A stretch of 64,000 bases of DNA from Thermoactinomyces mirandus (GTDB lineage Bacteria; Bacillota; Bacilli; Thermoactinomycetales; Thermoactinomycetaceae): contig NZ_JACEOL010000001.1 of the NCBI RefSeq assembly GCF_013868055.1, positions 1-64,000 on the forward strand, written 5' to 3'. Below are positions 37,717-47,776 of the stretch, piece after piece. The notes beneath the pieces are model-generated. The model saw only the letters and a list, made by a program, of their open reading frames with translations, was not told the origin of the DNA and searched no databases. Each line of letters opens with the position of its first letter. Within the stretch, counting starts at the first letter, position 1. A program made the position numbers and the translations under genes.

Positions 37717-38835
37717 TTATTCACCTCGAAACGCCTGCTTCATTTTATCAAAAAAATTGGTGCTTTGCTCCTGTTTGATGTATTCACCGCACAAATGGCT
37801 GAAATTGCGCAAAGCTTCCTTTTGTTCCGCAGTCAATTTGGTAGGAGTTACAACGCGCACTTTGACGCGCAAATCCCCTTCTCCATAACCGCGCAACCGG
37901 CGAACACCTTTTCCCTGCAGACGGAATTCAGTTCCCGTTTGTGTTCCGGCAGGAACTTTTAATTTGGCACGGCCTTTCAGCGTTGGAACAATTACTTCAT
38001 CTCCCAGTGCAGCCTGCCCGAAAGTAATGGGCAGTTCACATACCAGGTCGTCGCCGTCCCTTTTAAAGAACTCGTGAGGCTTGATATAAACTGTAATATA
38101 TAAATCCCCCGGAGGCCCGCCATTTTGCCCCGGTTCTCCTTCACCGCTCACACGCAGCTGTGCTCCTTCATGGATACCGGCGGGAATTTTGACATTGATC
38201 TTTTTCTTCCGCTTCACCTGACCGGTACCGGCGCAGCTGCTGCATTTCTCACGGATGATTTTACCGGTGCCATTACATACCTGGCAGATCCGCCGATTAA
38301 CAATTCGGCCAAACGGAGTATTCTGGATCACTTCAGATTGTCCGGTTCCCTGACAGGTGGAACATGTCTCCGGCTGGGTTCCCGGTTTTGCCCCGGTGCC
38401 ATGGCATTTGTCACATGTTTCGGTGCGTGGAATAACGACTTCCACACTTTTCCCGAATACGGCATCCTTAAACTCTACTGTCAAACGGTATTCCAGATCG
38501 GCACCTTTGCGGGGGGCATGCGGATTGCTGCGGCGACCGCCGCCAAAAAACATATCAAAAATATCTCCAAATCCAAAGTCGGCATCAAAGCCACCGCCGC
38601 CTCCGGCAAATCCGCCGGGATCAGCATGCCCAAACTGGTCATACCGGGCTTTTTTCTGCGGATCACTCAGTACTTCATAAGCTTCTTTTACTTCCTTGAA
38701 TTTCTTTTCAGCATCTGGTTCCTTGTTTACATCCGGATGGTATTTACGGGCCAGCTTACGATAAGCTTTGCGAATCTCATCTTCCGAGGCGTTTCGGCTT
38801 ACACCAAGCACCTCATAAAAATCGCGCTTGCTCAC
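37717..38835 (-). CDS. dnaJ: chaperone protein DnaJ
   Basis: Hsp40 co-chaperone that delivers clients to DnaK and stimulates its ATPase. The 372-aa type I protein has the J domain with HPD at 33-35, a Gly/Phe-rich linker ([18 protein letters not shown]), four zinc repeats [24 protein letters not shown] and CSSCAGTG, and the two C-terminal substrate domains. GTG start after GGGGAGGTG. Last gene of the heat-shock operon; a hairpin between dnaK and dnaJ may reduce its expression. Confidence 0.98.
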   Translation of the reverse strand: MSKRDFYEVLGVSRNASEDEIRKAYRKLARKYHPDVNKEPDAEKKFKEVKEAYEVLSDPQKKARYDQFGHADPGGFAGGGGGFDADFGFGDIFDMFFGGGRRSNPHAPRKGADLEYRLTVEFKDAVFGKSVEVVIPRTETCDKCHGTGAKPGTQPETCSTCQGTGQSEVIQNTPFGRIVNRRICQVCNGTGKIIREKCSSCAGTGQVKRKKKINVKIPAGIHEGAQLRVSGEGEPGQNGGPPGDLYITVYIKPHEFFKRDGDDLVCELPITFGQAALGDEVIVPTLKGRAKLKVPAGTQTGTEFRLQGKGVRRLRGYGEGDLRVKVRVVTPTKLTAEQKEALRNFSHLCGEYIKQEQSTNFFDKMKQAFRGE

Positions 38836-38875
38836 TGGGTCACCTCCCCTTCATAACACGAACAGCTGGAAGTCT

Positions 38876-38957
38876 CACAAAAAAAGGGAAAGCCATGCCA
38901 AGGCAGAGCCCCGACACTGACTTTCCGGCCGAGGAGAACTCTTTCCCTCTCTCCTCA
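38876..38957 (-). terminator. partial terminator between dnaK and dnaJ
   Basis: GAGGGAAAG pairs with CTTTCCCTT across a GC-rich internal region (an inner helix around GGCCGGAAAG/CTGCC is possible), followed on the minus strand by TTTTTTTG. In an operon this would act as a read-through attenuator lowering dnaJ relative to dnaK. Confidence 0.65.
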
Positions 38958-40805
38958 TTATTTTTCTTCGTCCTTTACCTCTTCATATTCCGCATCTACG
39001 ACATTGTCATCTTTCCTGGTCCCGGACCCTTCATTGGCGCCCTGATTTTGTGCAGCCTGCTGTTGCATCTGTTCATAGAGTTTGACCGAAAGTTGCTGTA
39101 CAGCTTGTTCCAATTCTTCCACGCCTTTTTTAATCGCTTCATCGTCATCCTGTTCCAGTGCCTTTTTCAATTGTTCCTTGGCCTTTTCTGCCTTCTCTTT
39201 ATCCTGGGCATCCACTTTGTCGCCAAGATCCTTGATGGTTTTGTCAGCTGTGAAGATCAATTGATCAGCTTTGTTCCGGAGCTCTACTTTTTCTTTGCGT
39301 TTTTTGTCTTTTTCGGCATTCATTTCGGCATCCTTGATCATGCGTTCAATCTCTTCATCGGATAATCCGCTGGAAGATTTGATGGTAATATCCTGGCTTT
39401 TGCCTGTTGCTTTATCTTTGGCCGACACATTGACAATCCCGTTGGCATCGATTTTGAACGTGACTTCGATTTGCGGAATGCCGCGGGGTGCTGGCGGAAT
39501 GCCGGTCAATTGGAAACGGCCGAGTGTTTTATTGTCGGCAGCCATTTGACGTTCTCCCTGCAGAACATGGATATCTACTGTTGTCTGATTATCAGCAGCC
39601 GTAGAGAAGATTTGTGATTTCTCTGTTGGAATCGTTGTATTCCGCTCAATCAATTTTGTAAACACGCCACCCAGGGTTTCAATACCAAGAGAAAGCGGAG
39701 TTACGTCCAAAAGAACAACATCTTTTACATCCCCGGACAATACGGCCCCCTGGATGGCAGCACCCATGGCAACAACTTCATCGGGGTTAACCCCTTTGCT
39801 CGGCTCCTTACCGATAAAACGTTTGATGGCTTCCTGCACGGCCGGAATCCGGGTTGAACCGCCAACGAGAATGACTTTGTCAATTTTGTCCGGGCTCAAA
39901 CCGGCATCGCTCAGGGCACGGCGTGTCGGACCCATACACCGCTCAATCAGATCAGAACTCAATTCTTCAAATTTGGCCCGTGTCAGGGTTACTTCCAGGT
40001 GTTTCGGGCCTGTTTCGTCCGCGGTCAAGAATGGCAGGGAAATGGTTGTGGTCAAAACACCGGACAAGTCTTTTTTTGCTTTCTCGGCTTCATTTTTTAA
40101 CCGTTGCATGATTTGGGTCTCATTTGGATCCTTGCGCAAATCGATGCCATTTTCCTTCTCAAATTGTTCGATCAGGTAGTCGATGATCACCTGGTCAAAG
40201 TCGTCTCCGCCAAGTTTGTTGTCCCCGCTGGTTGCAAGCACTTCAAAAACGCCGTCGCCCAGTTCCATGATAGAAACGTCAAAAGTGCCTCCGCCAAGGT
40301 CAAAAACAAGTACTTTCTGGTCATTTTCCTTGTCCAGTCCGTAAGCAAGTGCGGCTGCGGTCGGCTCGTTGATAATGCGAAGCACTTCAAGCCCGGCAAT
40401 CCGTCCGGCATCTTTGGTTGCCTGGCGCTGGCTGTCGTTGAAATATGCAGGCACTGTAATGACGGCTTGCGTCACTTTTTCTCCGAGGTAACTTTCCGCA
40501 TCCTGTTTCAATTTTTGCAGGATCATTGCAGAGATTTCCTGGGGTGTATATTCTTTTCCGTTGATTTTTTCTTTATGACCGGATCCCATGAAACGTTTGA
40601 TGGAAGCAACCGTTTTGTCCGGATTGGTAATGGCCTGACGTTTGGCCGCTTCTCCCACCAAACGCTCGCCTGATTTGGAAAATCCCACAACGGAAGGAGT
40701 TGTCCGTCCCCCTTCAGCATTGGGAATAACCACAACTTCTTTACCATCCATAAAAGCGACACACGAGTTGGTTGTACCAAGGTCAATACCAATAACTTTG
40801 CTCAT
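38958..40805 (-). CDS. dnaK: chaperone protein DnaK (Hsp70)
   Basis: ATP-driven Hsp70 chaperone, 615 aa. [13 protein letters not shown] at the N-terminus, [13 protein letters not shown] and [11 protein letters not shown] form the actin-like ATPase; [10 protein letters not shown] begins the substrate-binding beta domain and the acidic tail ends [15 protein letters not shown]. As in other Gram-positives it lacks the extra 24-residue segment in the first quadrant of Gram-negative DnaK. ATG follows GGCAGGAGG. Preceded by grpE and the archaeal-like chaperonin gene, all behind CIRCE. Confidence 0.98.
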   Translation of the reverse strand: MSKVIGIDLGTTNSCVAFMDGKEVVVIPNAEGGRTTPSVVGFSKSGERLVGEAAKRQAITNPDKTVASIKRFMGSGHKEKINGKEYTPQEISAMILQKLKQDAESYLGEKVTQAVITVPAYFNDSQRQATKDAGRIAGLEVLRIINEPTAAALAYGLDKENDQKVLVFDLGGGTFDVSIMELGDGVFEVLATSGDNKLGGDDFDQVIIDYLIEQFEKENGIDLRKDPNETQIMQRLKNEAEKAKKDLSGVLTTTISLPFLTADETGPKHLEVTLTRAKFEELSSDLIERCMGPTRRALSDAGLSPDKIDKVILVGGSTRIPAVQEAIKRFIGKEPSKGVNPDEVVAMGAAIQGAVLSGDVKDVVLLDVTPLSLGIETLGGVFTKLIERNTTIPTEKSQIFSTAADNQTTVDIHVLQGERQMAADNKTLGRFQLTGIPPAPRGIPQIEVTFKIDANGIVNVSAKDKATGKSQDITIKSSSGLSDEEIERMIKDAEMNAEKDKKRKEKVELRNKADQLIFTADKTIKDLGDKVDAQDKEKAEKAKEQLKKALEQDDDEAIKKGVEELEQAVQQLSVKLYEQMQQQAAQNQGANEGSGTRKDDNVVDAEYEEVKDEEK

Positions 40806-40850
40806 AAACTCCTACCTCCTGCCTTCACTGACAAATAATAAGTATATCAT

Positions 40851-41465
40851 CTATTTGCTCACTTTTACCATAGAAGGACGGATCACACGATCCAGAAAAC
40901 GATATCCGGCTTGCAATTCCTCGACCACAATACCGGACTCGACATCTTCTGCCTCAACTTGTGCCACTGCATTGTGTTCGTGAGGATTAAATGGTTTTCC
41001 TTCTGTTTCGATCATTGTAAGTCCTGCCTGAGACAATACATTAAGAAACTGGCGATACACCATTTCGATGCCTTCTTGCAACAACTGTGCATCCTGACTG
41101 AAGTCAGCTGCATCAAGCGCTCGCTCAAAGTTGTCAAGCACAGGAAGCAAACTTTCCAAAAGCGGAACTACTCCGTATTTCAGCGCGTCTTCTTTATCCT
41201 TGCGGGCACGGCGCCGGTAATTTTCAAAATCAGCCAGTGCCCGCAAATACTGTTCCCTGTTCTGTTCTGCCTGTTTTTTCCAATTTTCGGCGGCAAGTTT
41301 TGCTTCTTCCGCTTCCTTTTGTAATTTTGCAGTTATTTCATCTTCTACAGATTCCGCCTTCATTTGCTCCTCTTGGCTATGTAACTTCCCTTGGCCTTCC
41401 GATTCAGGCTCATCAGGAGAAGCCTGTGTCGAAGTATGCTGGAGCTCATCTTTTTCCTGATCCAT
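40851..41465 (-). CDS. grpE: nucleotide exchange factor GrpE
   Basis: Dimeric exchange factor that releases ADP from DnaK. The 204-aa protein has a long charged N-terminal coiled coil (about 35-90, EEEAKLAAENWKKQAEQ region), the DFENYRRRARKDKEDA segment, VLDNFERALD and the beta domain FNPHEHNAVAQVE ending YRFLDRVIRPSMVKVS. ATG at 41465 is seven bases after TTAGGAGG. Between the chaperonin and dnaK genes. Confidence 0.97.
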   Translation of the reverse strand: MDQEKDELQHTSTQASPDEPESEGQGKLHSQEEQMKAESVEDEITAKLQKEAEEAKLAAENWKKQAEQNREQYLRALADFENYRRRARKDKEDALKYGVVPLLESLLPVLDNFERALDAADFSQDAQLLQEGIEMVYRQFLNVLSQAGLTMIETEGKPFNPHEHNAVAQVEAEDVESGIVVEELQAGYRFLDRVIRPSMVKVSK

Positions 41466-41499
41466 CACTGATCCTCCTAAAATATTATGAAACAGGCTG

Positions 41500-43026
41500 T
41501 TATTCTTTCATATTCACAATGGTATGGATCCGCAAAATCGCTGTGGCCACTTCACCAGCGGTTTTCAGGGCATGTGCCTTGACGAGAAGCGGATCAACAA
41601 CGCCCATTTCTATCATATCTGCTATCGTACCACGATCACAATCAATTCCCAAGGAGTCGGAGTGCCGTTTAACCTGAAATGCTTTCACGGACTCTATTTT
41701 CTCCAGCGGATTGAATCCAGCGTTGGCTACGACCTGGCTCATGGGTCTCTGGAGTGCCTCTGCTACGGCTGTCACTCCAAAACGTTCCATCCCCTGGACA
41801 GTTTCCCGGTAATGTGCCACATAATGTGAAAGCGACAGTTCCATTGCACCGCCTCCCGGAACAAACCCGCCGCGAATGGCAGCCTGTACAGCTGATGCTG
41901 CGTCTTTGGCAATCCGTTCATACTCTGCCAGGATTTCTTCGGTCATTGCCCCCACGACAATTGTGGCAAACGGTTTTCCCTGGCCGCCGATAATACGCAC
42001 ACGACTGATGTCTCCACCATCAACGGCCTCTTTGCACATCCCCAGGGCAGCTTCTATTTCTTCGGGCGAATTGTACAAAACATTTGTTTTCATGATCCTT
42101 GCATGGGTATGCTCAGCCACTTTTCTCAGTTCATCCTGGGGTACATTTTGAACAACCATGATCCCCGCATCTGTAAAAACACTTTCTGCATGGGAATCTA
42201 CTTGACCTCCCACAACAACAAGGCCTGCTTCGAGATGAATGATATGTTCCAGCGTAACATAAAACTCTTCTTTTGATCCTTCCTGCTGGCTGGCGGATTC
42301 GTCAGATCCGTTTGCATTGTTCGGGGCGGTTTGCGGTTCAAGCGAGTCGGCCAGTACCAGTACACGAACATTTTCCTTTTTGCGCGGCATCTGTTGATTC
42401 ATACGGGACCGGCTCAGGAGAACGCCAGGAATCACCCGATTCTCCACCCTCGGAAAAGCCTTGACACAGGATGAAAATTTAAATCCTTTTTTCAGCATTT
42501 TTTCCCGGCCCAATACATGAACGGCTTCAATCACTGCCAAAGTAATATCTTCATTTTCCCGGCAAGCCGTAAAAGCAATCCGTTGCAGCCATTCATCGTT
42601 CAGTTCATAAATGGGACGGGCTTTTTCACGCATCTTGTGCAAAGCAAACCCGATTCCCCGATGGATTCCTGCAATCACTTTCGTTACAGGAACTCCGCGC
42701 ATTACCTGCTTCACTCCTTCGTCAACGAGCGCTGACGCAAGCAAAGTGGCCGTTGTCGTTCCATCTCCCATTTCCTCTTGTTGTGCTTTGGCTACATTTA
42801 CAATCATTTTAGCGGCTGGATGTTCAATTTTCATCAGCTCCAGGATCGTGACCCCGTCGTTGGTAATCACCACTTCATTCTTCGAGTTTACCAGCATGGT
42901 ATCGAGACCCTTGGGGCCAAGCGTGGATGAAACGGCCATAGCCACTTTTTTAACAGCTTTTGCATTACTTTCCAATGCCGAAAGCCGCCCCTCATCTGCT
43001 TGATAGAAATGATCACTGTCGGGCAC
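41500..43026 (-). CDS. archaeal-like (group III) chaperonin
   Basis: A Cpn60/TCP-1 family ATPase closer to archaeal thermosomes than to GroEL. The 508-aa protein has [12 protein letters not shown] (36-47), TNDGVTILE (55-63), the phosphate loop GDGTTT (87-92), an apical domain with a short Asn/Ser/Gln/Glu-rich segment (about 229-253) where thermosomes have the helical protrusion, [11 protein letters not shown] (390-400) and the thermosome-like C-terminus [12 protein letters not shown]. No groES gene accompanies it. It sits between hrcA and grpE, exactly where group III chaperonins such as that of Carboxydothermus hydrogenoformans occur in Firmicutes. GTG start after GAAAGGGG. Role as a refolding ring under HrcA control is inferred. 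Confidence 0.93.
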   Translation of the reverse strand: MPDSDHFYQADEGRLSALESNAKAVKKVAMAVSSTLGPKGLDTMLVNSKNEVVITNDGVTILELMKIEHPAAKMIVNVAKAQQEEMGDGTTTATLLASALVDEGVKQVMRGVPVTKVIAGIHRGIGFALHKMREKARPIYELNDEWLQRIAFTACRENEDITLAVIEAVHVLGREKMLKKGFKFSSCVKAFPRVENRVIPGVLLSRSRMNQQMPRKKENVRVLVLADSLEPQTAPNNANGSDESASQQEGSKEEFYVTLEHIIHLEAGLVVVGGQVDSHAESVFTDAGIMVVQNVPQDELRKVAEHTHARIMKTNVLYNSPEEIEAALGMCKEAVDGGDISRVRIIGGQGKPFATIVVGAMTEEILAEYERIAKDAASAVQAAIRGGFVPGGGAMELSLSHYVAHYRETVQGMERFGVTAVAEALQRPMSQVVANAGFNPLEKIESVKAFQVKRHSDSLGIDCDRGTIADMIEMGVVDPLLVKAHALKTAGEVATAILRIHTIVNMKE

Positions 43027-43056
43027 CTGCTATTCCCCTTTCTGTACATAGGGATA

Positions 43057-43077
43057 GGGGTTCATGGCCTGAACCCC
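43057..43077 (-). other. hairpin between hrcA and chaperonin genes
   Basis: GGGGTTCA and TGAACCCC form a perfect 8-bp stem with a five-base loop and no T tract. It may mark an mRNA processing or stability site separating hrcA from the chaperone genes, comparable to the hairpin seen after hrcA in B. subtilis. Confidence 0.5.
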
Positions 43078-43109
43078 CACCACTTGCGGAAAAAGCCGCT
43101 TCAAACGAC

Positions 43110-44144
43110 CTATTCGCCACAGTCAAATAATGTGTCCAGTCGTTTGGAAAAATCTTTTGCCAACAAATCAATGATCCCGATGACCCGGCTGTAATCCATC
43201 CGGATAGGGCCTAATACTCCAATCGTGCCAACGGGCTGACCGTTAAACATATACGAAGCAGAAATAATGCTGCAATCTCGCACTGCCTCCAGATGATTCT
43301 CATAACCGATGCGAACTTGCACGCCTTCCGTAGCAGGTTCAAGAAGCTGGATAATAACTTCGTTTTCCTCCAACAGGTCCAGCAAGGCTTTCATTTTTTC
43401 AACATCCTGGAACTCTGGCTGTTCCAGAATCCGGGTTGTGCCACTTGTATATAAACGTTCATCCGGCTGGGCTCGTAAAATCTGATCAAGCAAGTTGGTC
43501 AGCTTTTCAATGTGTTCAACATATCGTTGCAATTCTTCAGCAAGCTTCTTGACAAGGATTGGCTTCAATTTTGAAATTGGGCAGCCGTTCAGGCGGGTGT
43601 TGAGAAAATTTGCCCATCGTTCAATTTCAGATAACGATACTCCTTCAGGAACCTTTACGCGTTGTTGGTATACATGACCTGTATCGGTTACCAATATGGA
43701 AACTGCAGACCGATCGTAAAGAGGAACGATTTGCAGATGCTTCAATTTGCTTTCCGTTATTTTTGGCCCCAGGATAAAGGTCATATAGTTGGTTAACTGG
43801 GACAGTATTGAATTTGTTTGCTTGATCGCCTGTTCCACATGGTCCATTCGTGTTACATGAAAATCATGCAAGGCAATCAGATCCTGTTTTGACCACATAT
43901 ACGGTTTCAACAAATAGTCAACATAAAAGCGATACCCTTTTTGTGAAGGTATTCTTCCGGCAGATGTGTGCGGTTGCTCCAAATATCCCATTTCTTCCAG
44001 ATCAGCCATGACATTGCGAACCGTGGCCGCACTGAAATCAATTCCCTTTTTCTTGGATACAGTGCGCGAGCCAACGGGTTCTGCTGATACGATGTAATCG
44101 TTGATGACTGCCCAAAGGATCAATTTCTGCCGCTCCGTTAACAT
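43110..44144 (-). CDS. hrcA: heat-inducible transcription repressor HrcA
   Basis: Repressor that binds CIRCE and shuts off chaperone operons unless chaperonin becomes titrated by unfolded protein. The 344-aa protein starts MLTERQKLILWAVINDYIVS (winged helix), then GSRTVSKKKGIDFSAATVRNVMADLEEMG as the recognition part, a GAF-like core and the C-terminal GTIGVLGPIRMDYSRVI signature. ATG at 44144 follows AAGGAGGGGAGG. First gene of the operon, 14 bases downstream of a perfect CIRCE. In most bacteria HrcA activity depends on GroEL; here an archaeal-like chaperonin is the one encoded in the operon. Confidence 0.97.
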   Translation of the reverse strand: MLTERQKLILWAVINDYIVSAEPVGSRTVSKKKGIDFSAATVRNVMADLEEMGYLEQPHTSAGRIPSQKGYRFYVDYLLKPYMWSKQDLIALHDFHVTRMDHVEQAIKQTNSILSQLTNYMTFILGPKITESKLKHLQIVPLYDRSAVSILVTDTGHVYQQRVKVPEGVSLSEIERWANFLNTRLNGCPISKLKPILVKKLAEELQRYVEHIEKLTNLLDQILRAQPDERLYTSGTTRILEQPEFQDVEKMKALLDLLEENEVIIQLLEPATEGVQVRIGYENHLEAVRDCSIISASYMFNGQPVGTIGVLGPIRMDYSRVIGIIDLLAKDFSKRLDTLFDCGE

Positions 44145-44160
44145 CTGCCTCCCCTCCTTG

Positions 44161-44187
44161 TTAGCACTCATAATGAACGAGTGCTAA
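44161..44187 (-). promoter_or_regulatory. CIRCE operator
   Basis: TTAGCACTC, nine bases, GAGTGCTAA: a perfect match to the HrcA-binding inverted repeat. It lies between the promoter and the hrcA ribosome site, so it can both block transcription and form a hairpin in the leader. Confidence 0.98.
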
Positions 44188-44199
44188 AATGCTATTTTT

Positions 44200-44228
44200 A
44201 AATTACCAAACGACCAATATGATGTCAA
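44200..44228 (-). promoter_or_regulatory. sigma-A promoter of the hrcA operon
   Basis: TTGACA (44223-44228) and TAATTT (44200-44205) separated by 17 bases; the predicted start falls a few bases before CIRCE. Confidence 0.75.
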
Positions 44229-44237
44229 TGTATGACA

Positions 44238-45389
44238 TTATAATTCCACACTTCCCAGAAATGATGCAAACACATGATTGCCAAACAAAAGACCTTGATC
44301 TGTCAAACGAATCCAATTATCATCGACGGTGAGCAAATTACTTTGTTGCAAATTTTTTAAAGTTGTTGCAAAAACTTCTCCGGCGTCAATCCCGTAACGC
44401 TGGACAAAACGTGACCGCTTCACTCCTTTCAGCAGACGGAGTCCCAAAATCATATAGTTTTCCATATCTTCCGAAGTACTTACTACATAAAATTCTTCTA
44501 CTGGTAAAGAGCCAGTTTTTATTTCATAAATATATTCCTCTACTCCTTTTACATTAGCATATCTTACCCGATCCACATAGCCATGGGCTCCTGCACCCAA
44601 ACCATAATATTCTTCATTAAGCCAATACGTTATGTTGTGCCGGCTTTCAAATCCCGGTCTGGCAAAATTGCTCACTTCATACTGAATATATCCTTTTTTA
44701 TTTAAATAGGAACGTGTCCATTGGTACATTTCCAACTCTTCGTCTTCATCCGGAAGGACCAGCTTATTTTGCTGCTGCAAAACATAAAACCTTGTTCCTT
44801 CTTCCACTTTCAGGCTGTAACAGGAGAAGTGCTCCGGTTCCAGCGAGACGGCTTCACGCAATGATTGCTCCACATCTCCGACGGTCTGTGTCGGCAGTCC
44901 AAACATGAGATCAAGGGAGATATTGTCAAACCCTGCCTTCCGCGCCTGACCGACACTTTTCCTGATCTCTCCTGCCCCGTGAATTCGCCCGATTTTTTTT
45001 AACAGATCCTGCCGAAATGTTTGTGCGCCAAAACTGATCCGGTTTACACCTTCCTCTCGCATCACGGAAAGGAGTTCAGGCCCTGTAGTACCGGGATTGG
45101 CTTCTACCGTAAATTCAAGATCTTCCGCCCGGTCCGGAAAATGGAACTTCAAATCCCGGAGCAGTTTTTTCATTTGCGCTGGAGTCAATATGGTCGGAGT
45201 ACCGCCCCCGATATAAATGGTCCGGATCTGTTCCGGTTTCGTTCTGGCAGCTGCCATTTCCATTTCGAGTGCCAGCGCATCCAGGTAATCTTCAACCGGT
45301 TGCCCGTTCACGACATAAGAGTTGAAATCGCAGTAATGGCATTTATTCGCACAAAAAGGAATATGAACATAAATTGCTTTAGGGGGCAA
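44238..45389 (-). CDS. hemW: heme chaperone HemW (HemN-like radical SAM)
   Basis: Radical-SAM family protein, 383 aa, related to oxygen-independent coproporphyrinogen oxidase but of the HemW branch that handles heme insertion. Cluster motif C13ANKC17HYC20 after MPPKAIYVHIPF, then IYIGGGTPTIL, GVNRISFGAQTF, ISLDLMFGLPTQT and the C-terminal HemW-specific RHNITYWLNEEYYGLGAGAHGY. The TTG at 45389 follows AAGGAGG; the start lies within a few bases of the lepA terminator. Conserved lepA-hemW-hrcA order. Confidence 0.95.
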   Translation of the reverse strand: MPPKAIYVHIPFCANKCHYCDFNSYVVNGQPVEDYLDALALEMEMAAARTKPEQIRTIYIGGGTPTILTPAQMKKLLRDLKFHFPDRAEDLEFTVEANPGTTGPELLSVMREEGVNRISFGAQTFRQDLLKKIGRIHGAGEIRKSVGQARKAGFDNISLDLMFGLPTQTVGDVEQSLREAVSLEPEHFSCYSLKVEEGTRFYVLQQQNKLVLPDEDEELEMYQWTRSYLNKKGYIQYEVSNFARPGFESRHNITYWLNEEYYGLGAGAHGYVDRVRYANVKGVEEYIYEIKTGSLPVEEFYVVSTSEDMENYMILGLRLLKGVKRSRFVQRYGIDAGEVFATTLKNLQQSNLLTVDDNWIRLTDQGLLFGNHVFASFLGSVEL

Positions 45390-45407
45390 AATCCGAACCT
45401 CCTTGAC

Positions 45408-45441
45408 AAAAAGCCGCAAGCGGAATCCGCCTGCGGCTTTT
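45408..45441 (-). terminator. terminator of lepA
   Basis: AAAAGCCGCAGGCGG and CCGCTTGCGGCTTTTT arms on the minus strand; strong GC stem with T tract right after the lepA stop. Confidence 0.9.
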
Positions 45442-45445
45442 CTGA

Positions 45446-47263
45446 TTATTTCTGTTCATCGATCTTCAGAACTGCCATAAAAGCCTCCTGGGGAACTTCC
45501 ACATTGCCAACGGCTTTCATGCGTTTTTTCCCCTCTTTCTGTTTCTCCAGCAATTTTCTTTTACGGCTTACATCTCCACCATAACATTTTGCCAGCACAT
45601 TTTTGCGCATCGCGCTGATTGTTTCCCTGGCAATCACTTTATTGCCAATGGCTGCCTGGATCGGTACCTCAAACATCTGGCGCGGAATCAGTTTTCTCAA
45701 TTTTTCCACCAGTGCCCGTCCGCGCTGGTAGGCACGCTCGCGGTGGACAATAAAGGAAAGGGCATCAACCACTTCGCCATTGAGAAGAATATCCATCTTG
45801 ACGAGATTTGAAGCCTTGTACCCAACCAGTTCATAATCATACGAAGCGTAACCTTTGGTATTTGATTTCAACTGGTCAAAAAAGTCATAGACAATTTCGG
45901 CCAGGGGCAATTCATAAACCAGATTGACGCGATTGGTATCGAGATAGTTCAAGGTAACATACTGGCCTCGTTTGTTTTGGCAGATCTCCATGACCGCCCC
46001 CACAAAATCATCGGGAACCATAATGCTTGCTTTTACATAAGGTTCTTCCACCCGTTCAATTTCCTGCACTGGCGGCATCAGGGTCGGATTTTCGATTTCC
46101 AGCATCGTCTGATCGGTTTTGTAAACCTTGTATACTACACTGGGAGCGGTCGTAATCAACTGGATTCCAAATTCCCGTTCAATCCGCTCCTGAATAATCT
46201 CCATGTGCAACAGTCCCAGAAAACCGCACCGGAATCCAAACCCGAGTGCCTGCGAAGTTTCCGGTTCGTAGGAAAGCGAAGCATCATTCAGTTCCAGTTT
46301 TTCGAGCGCTTCCCGTAAATCATCGTAATCTGAAGAATCAACGGGATATAAGCCGCAAAAGACCATGGGATTGATGCGCCGGTAACCGGGCAGCGGTTCT
46401 ATCGCTGGGTTGTCGGCATTGGTGATGGTATCACCTACACGCGTATCACGCACATTTTTGATATTGGCGCAGACAAAACCGACTTCCCCGGGCTTCAGTT
46501 CGTCCAGGGTGATAGCGTTGGGCGTAAATGCGCCTACTTCTGTTACCTCAAAGGTTTTGCCGGTTGACATCATTTTAATCGGCATCCCTTTTTTAATCGT
46601 TCCTTCCACTACGCGGGTATAGATAATAACCCCTTTGTAGGAATCATAGAGAGAATCAAAAATCAATGCCCTAAGCGGAGCCTTTTCATCGCCTTCCGGC
46701 GGGGGGACCTTTTCGATGATCTGCTCCAGGATCTCTTCAATTCCGATTCCGGATTTGGCCGATGCCAAAACGGCATTACTGGCATCCAAACCGATGACAT
46801 CTTCAATTTCCTGCTTGACCCGTTCCGGTTCAGCGCTTGGCAGGTCAATTTTATTGATGACGGGAATGATTTCAAGATCATTTTCCAGAGCCAGATAAAC
46901 ATTTGCCAGCGTTTGTGCTTCCACTCCCTGTGATGCATCCACGACAAGCAATGCCCCTTCACATGCCTGCAGGCTTCGGGAAACTTCATAGGTGAAGTCA
47001 ACATGTCCCGGAGTATCAATCAAATTCAGAATATATTCCCGGCCGTCCCTGGCTTTATATGGCAGGCGGACTGATTGCAACTTGATGGTAATTCCCCGTT
47101 CTCTCTCCAAATCCATCCGGTCCAGAAACTGTTCCTGCATTTCCCGCTTGGTCAGTGCTCCGGTCTTCTCCAGAATCCGGTCAGCCAGTGTGGATTTTCC
47201 ATGATCGATATGAGCAATAATTGAGAAATTGCGGATCCGTGCTTGTTTCTCTTTGTTTTCCAT
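45446..47263 (-). CDS. lepA: elongation factor 4 (LepA)
   Basis: Ribosome-bound translational GTPase, 605 aa, proposed to act in 30S biogenesis or back-translocation. G1 AHIDHGKST (17-25), [20 protein letters not shown], the EF-G-like domains III/V and the LepA-specific C-terminal domain with [23 protein letters not shown] at 47263 follows GGAGGGAAAGGAAC. Preceded by the yqxA terminator and followed by its own, so probably transcribed alone. Confidence 0.98.
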   Translation of the reverse strand: MENKEKQARIRNFSIIAHIDHGKSTLADRILEKTGALTKREMQEQFLDRMDLERERGITIKLQSVRLPYKARDGREYILNLIDTPGHVDFTYEVSRSLQACEGALLVVDASQGVEAQTLANVYLALENDLEIIPVINKIDLPSAEPERVKQEIEDVIGLDASNAVLASAKSGIGIEEILEQIIEKVPPPEGDEKAPLRALIFDSLYDSYKGVIIYTRVVEGTIKKGMPIKMMSTGKTFEVTEVGAFTPNAITLDELKPGEVGFVCANIKNVRDTRVGDTITNADNPAIEPLPGYRRINPMVFCGLYPVDSSDYDDLREALEKLELNDASLSYEPETSQALGFGFRCGFLGLLHMEIIQERIEREFGIQLITTAPSVVYKVYKTDQTMLEIENPTLMPPVQEIERVEEPYVKASIMVPDDFVGAVMEICQNKRGQYVTLNYLDTNRVNLVYELPLAEIVYDFFDQLKSNTKGYASYDYELVGYKASNLVKMDILLNGEVVDALSFIVHRERAYQRGRALVEKLRKLIPRQMFEVPIQAAIGNKVIARETISAMRKNVLAKCYGGDVSRKRKLLEKQKEGKKRMKAVGNVEVPQEAFMAVLKIDEQK

Positions 47264-47344
47264 TCCCGTTCCTTTCCCTCCTGCATAAAAAAGCAAGACT
47301 GCATTATTTAATTATAACAGTCTCATGGCCGGGATTCAATTGTC

Positions 47345-47375
47345 ACAAAAGAAAGCACAAGGTGATTCCTTGTGC
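47345..47375 (-). terminator. terminator of spoIIP-yqxA
   Basis: GCACAAGG and CCTTGTGC arms, then TTTCTTTTG on the minus strand. Confidence 0.82.
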
Positions 47376-47400
47376 AACACATCGCCTATGGGTGAGAACA

Positions 47401-47754
47401 TTACGATTGTGTCCATACAAACATCAAATCGGCCAATTTGCGCAAAACCTGGCGAATTGCTGTTCCCAACTGATTTCCGACCAGTGCCAGGTAATTGGTT
47501 CCCTCTTTGGGAGGCTGGTCTATTGTGACGGATTCATTTTTGGCGAGTGCTTGATCATCCGGTTTTCGTGTCTCGATTACCTGTCCAAATACCGAGATTT
47601 CAATTTTTCCGTCTTTGGGTGTTATCTGAATGGCACGTTCCGCTCCTTCCGTTCCCTGCATCTTGTGCATGTTGCGCTCTGCCAGATCGATCCCGACAAA
47701 AATCCCCAATCCCAGCATTGTGAAAAGAGCGATTACCTGCACCCATACGCGCAT
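47401..47754 (-). CDS. yqxA: YqxA-like protein (DUF3679)
   Basis: Small membrane-anchored protein of 117 aa. One N-terminal span (VQVIALFTMLGLGIFVGID, about 5-23) followed by an extracytoplasmic part with KIEISVFGQVIETRKPDDQA and a final LGTAIRQVLRKLADLMF helix. Position between spoIIP and lepA and the sequence pattern match YqxA; function unknown, likely sporulation-linked through co-transcription with spoIIP (22-base gap). Confidence 0.88.
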   Translation of the reverse strand: MRVWVQVIALFTMLGLGIFVGIDLAERNMHKMQGTEGAERAIQITPKDGKIEISVFGQVIETRKPDDQALAKNESVTIDQPPKEGTNYLALVGNQLGTAIRQVLRKLADLMFVWTQS

Positions 47755-47776
47755 GTTCTTCCACCTCTGACACGCT

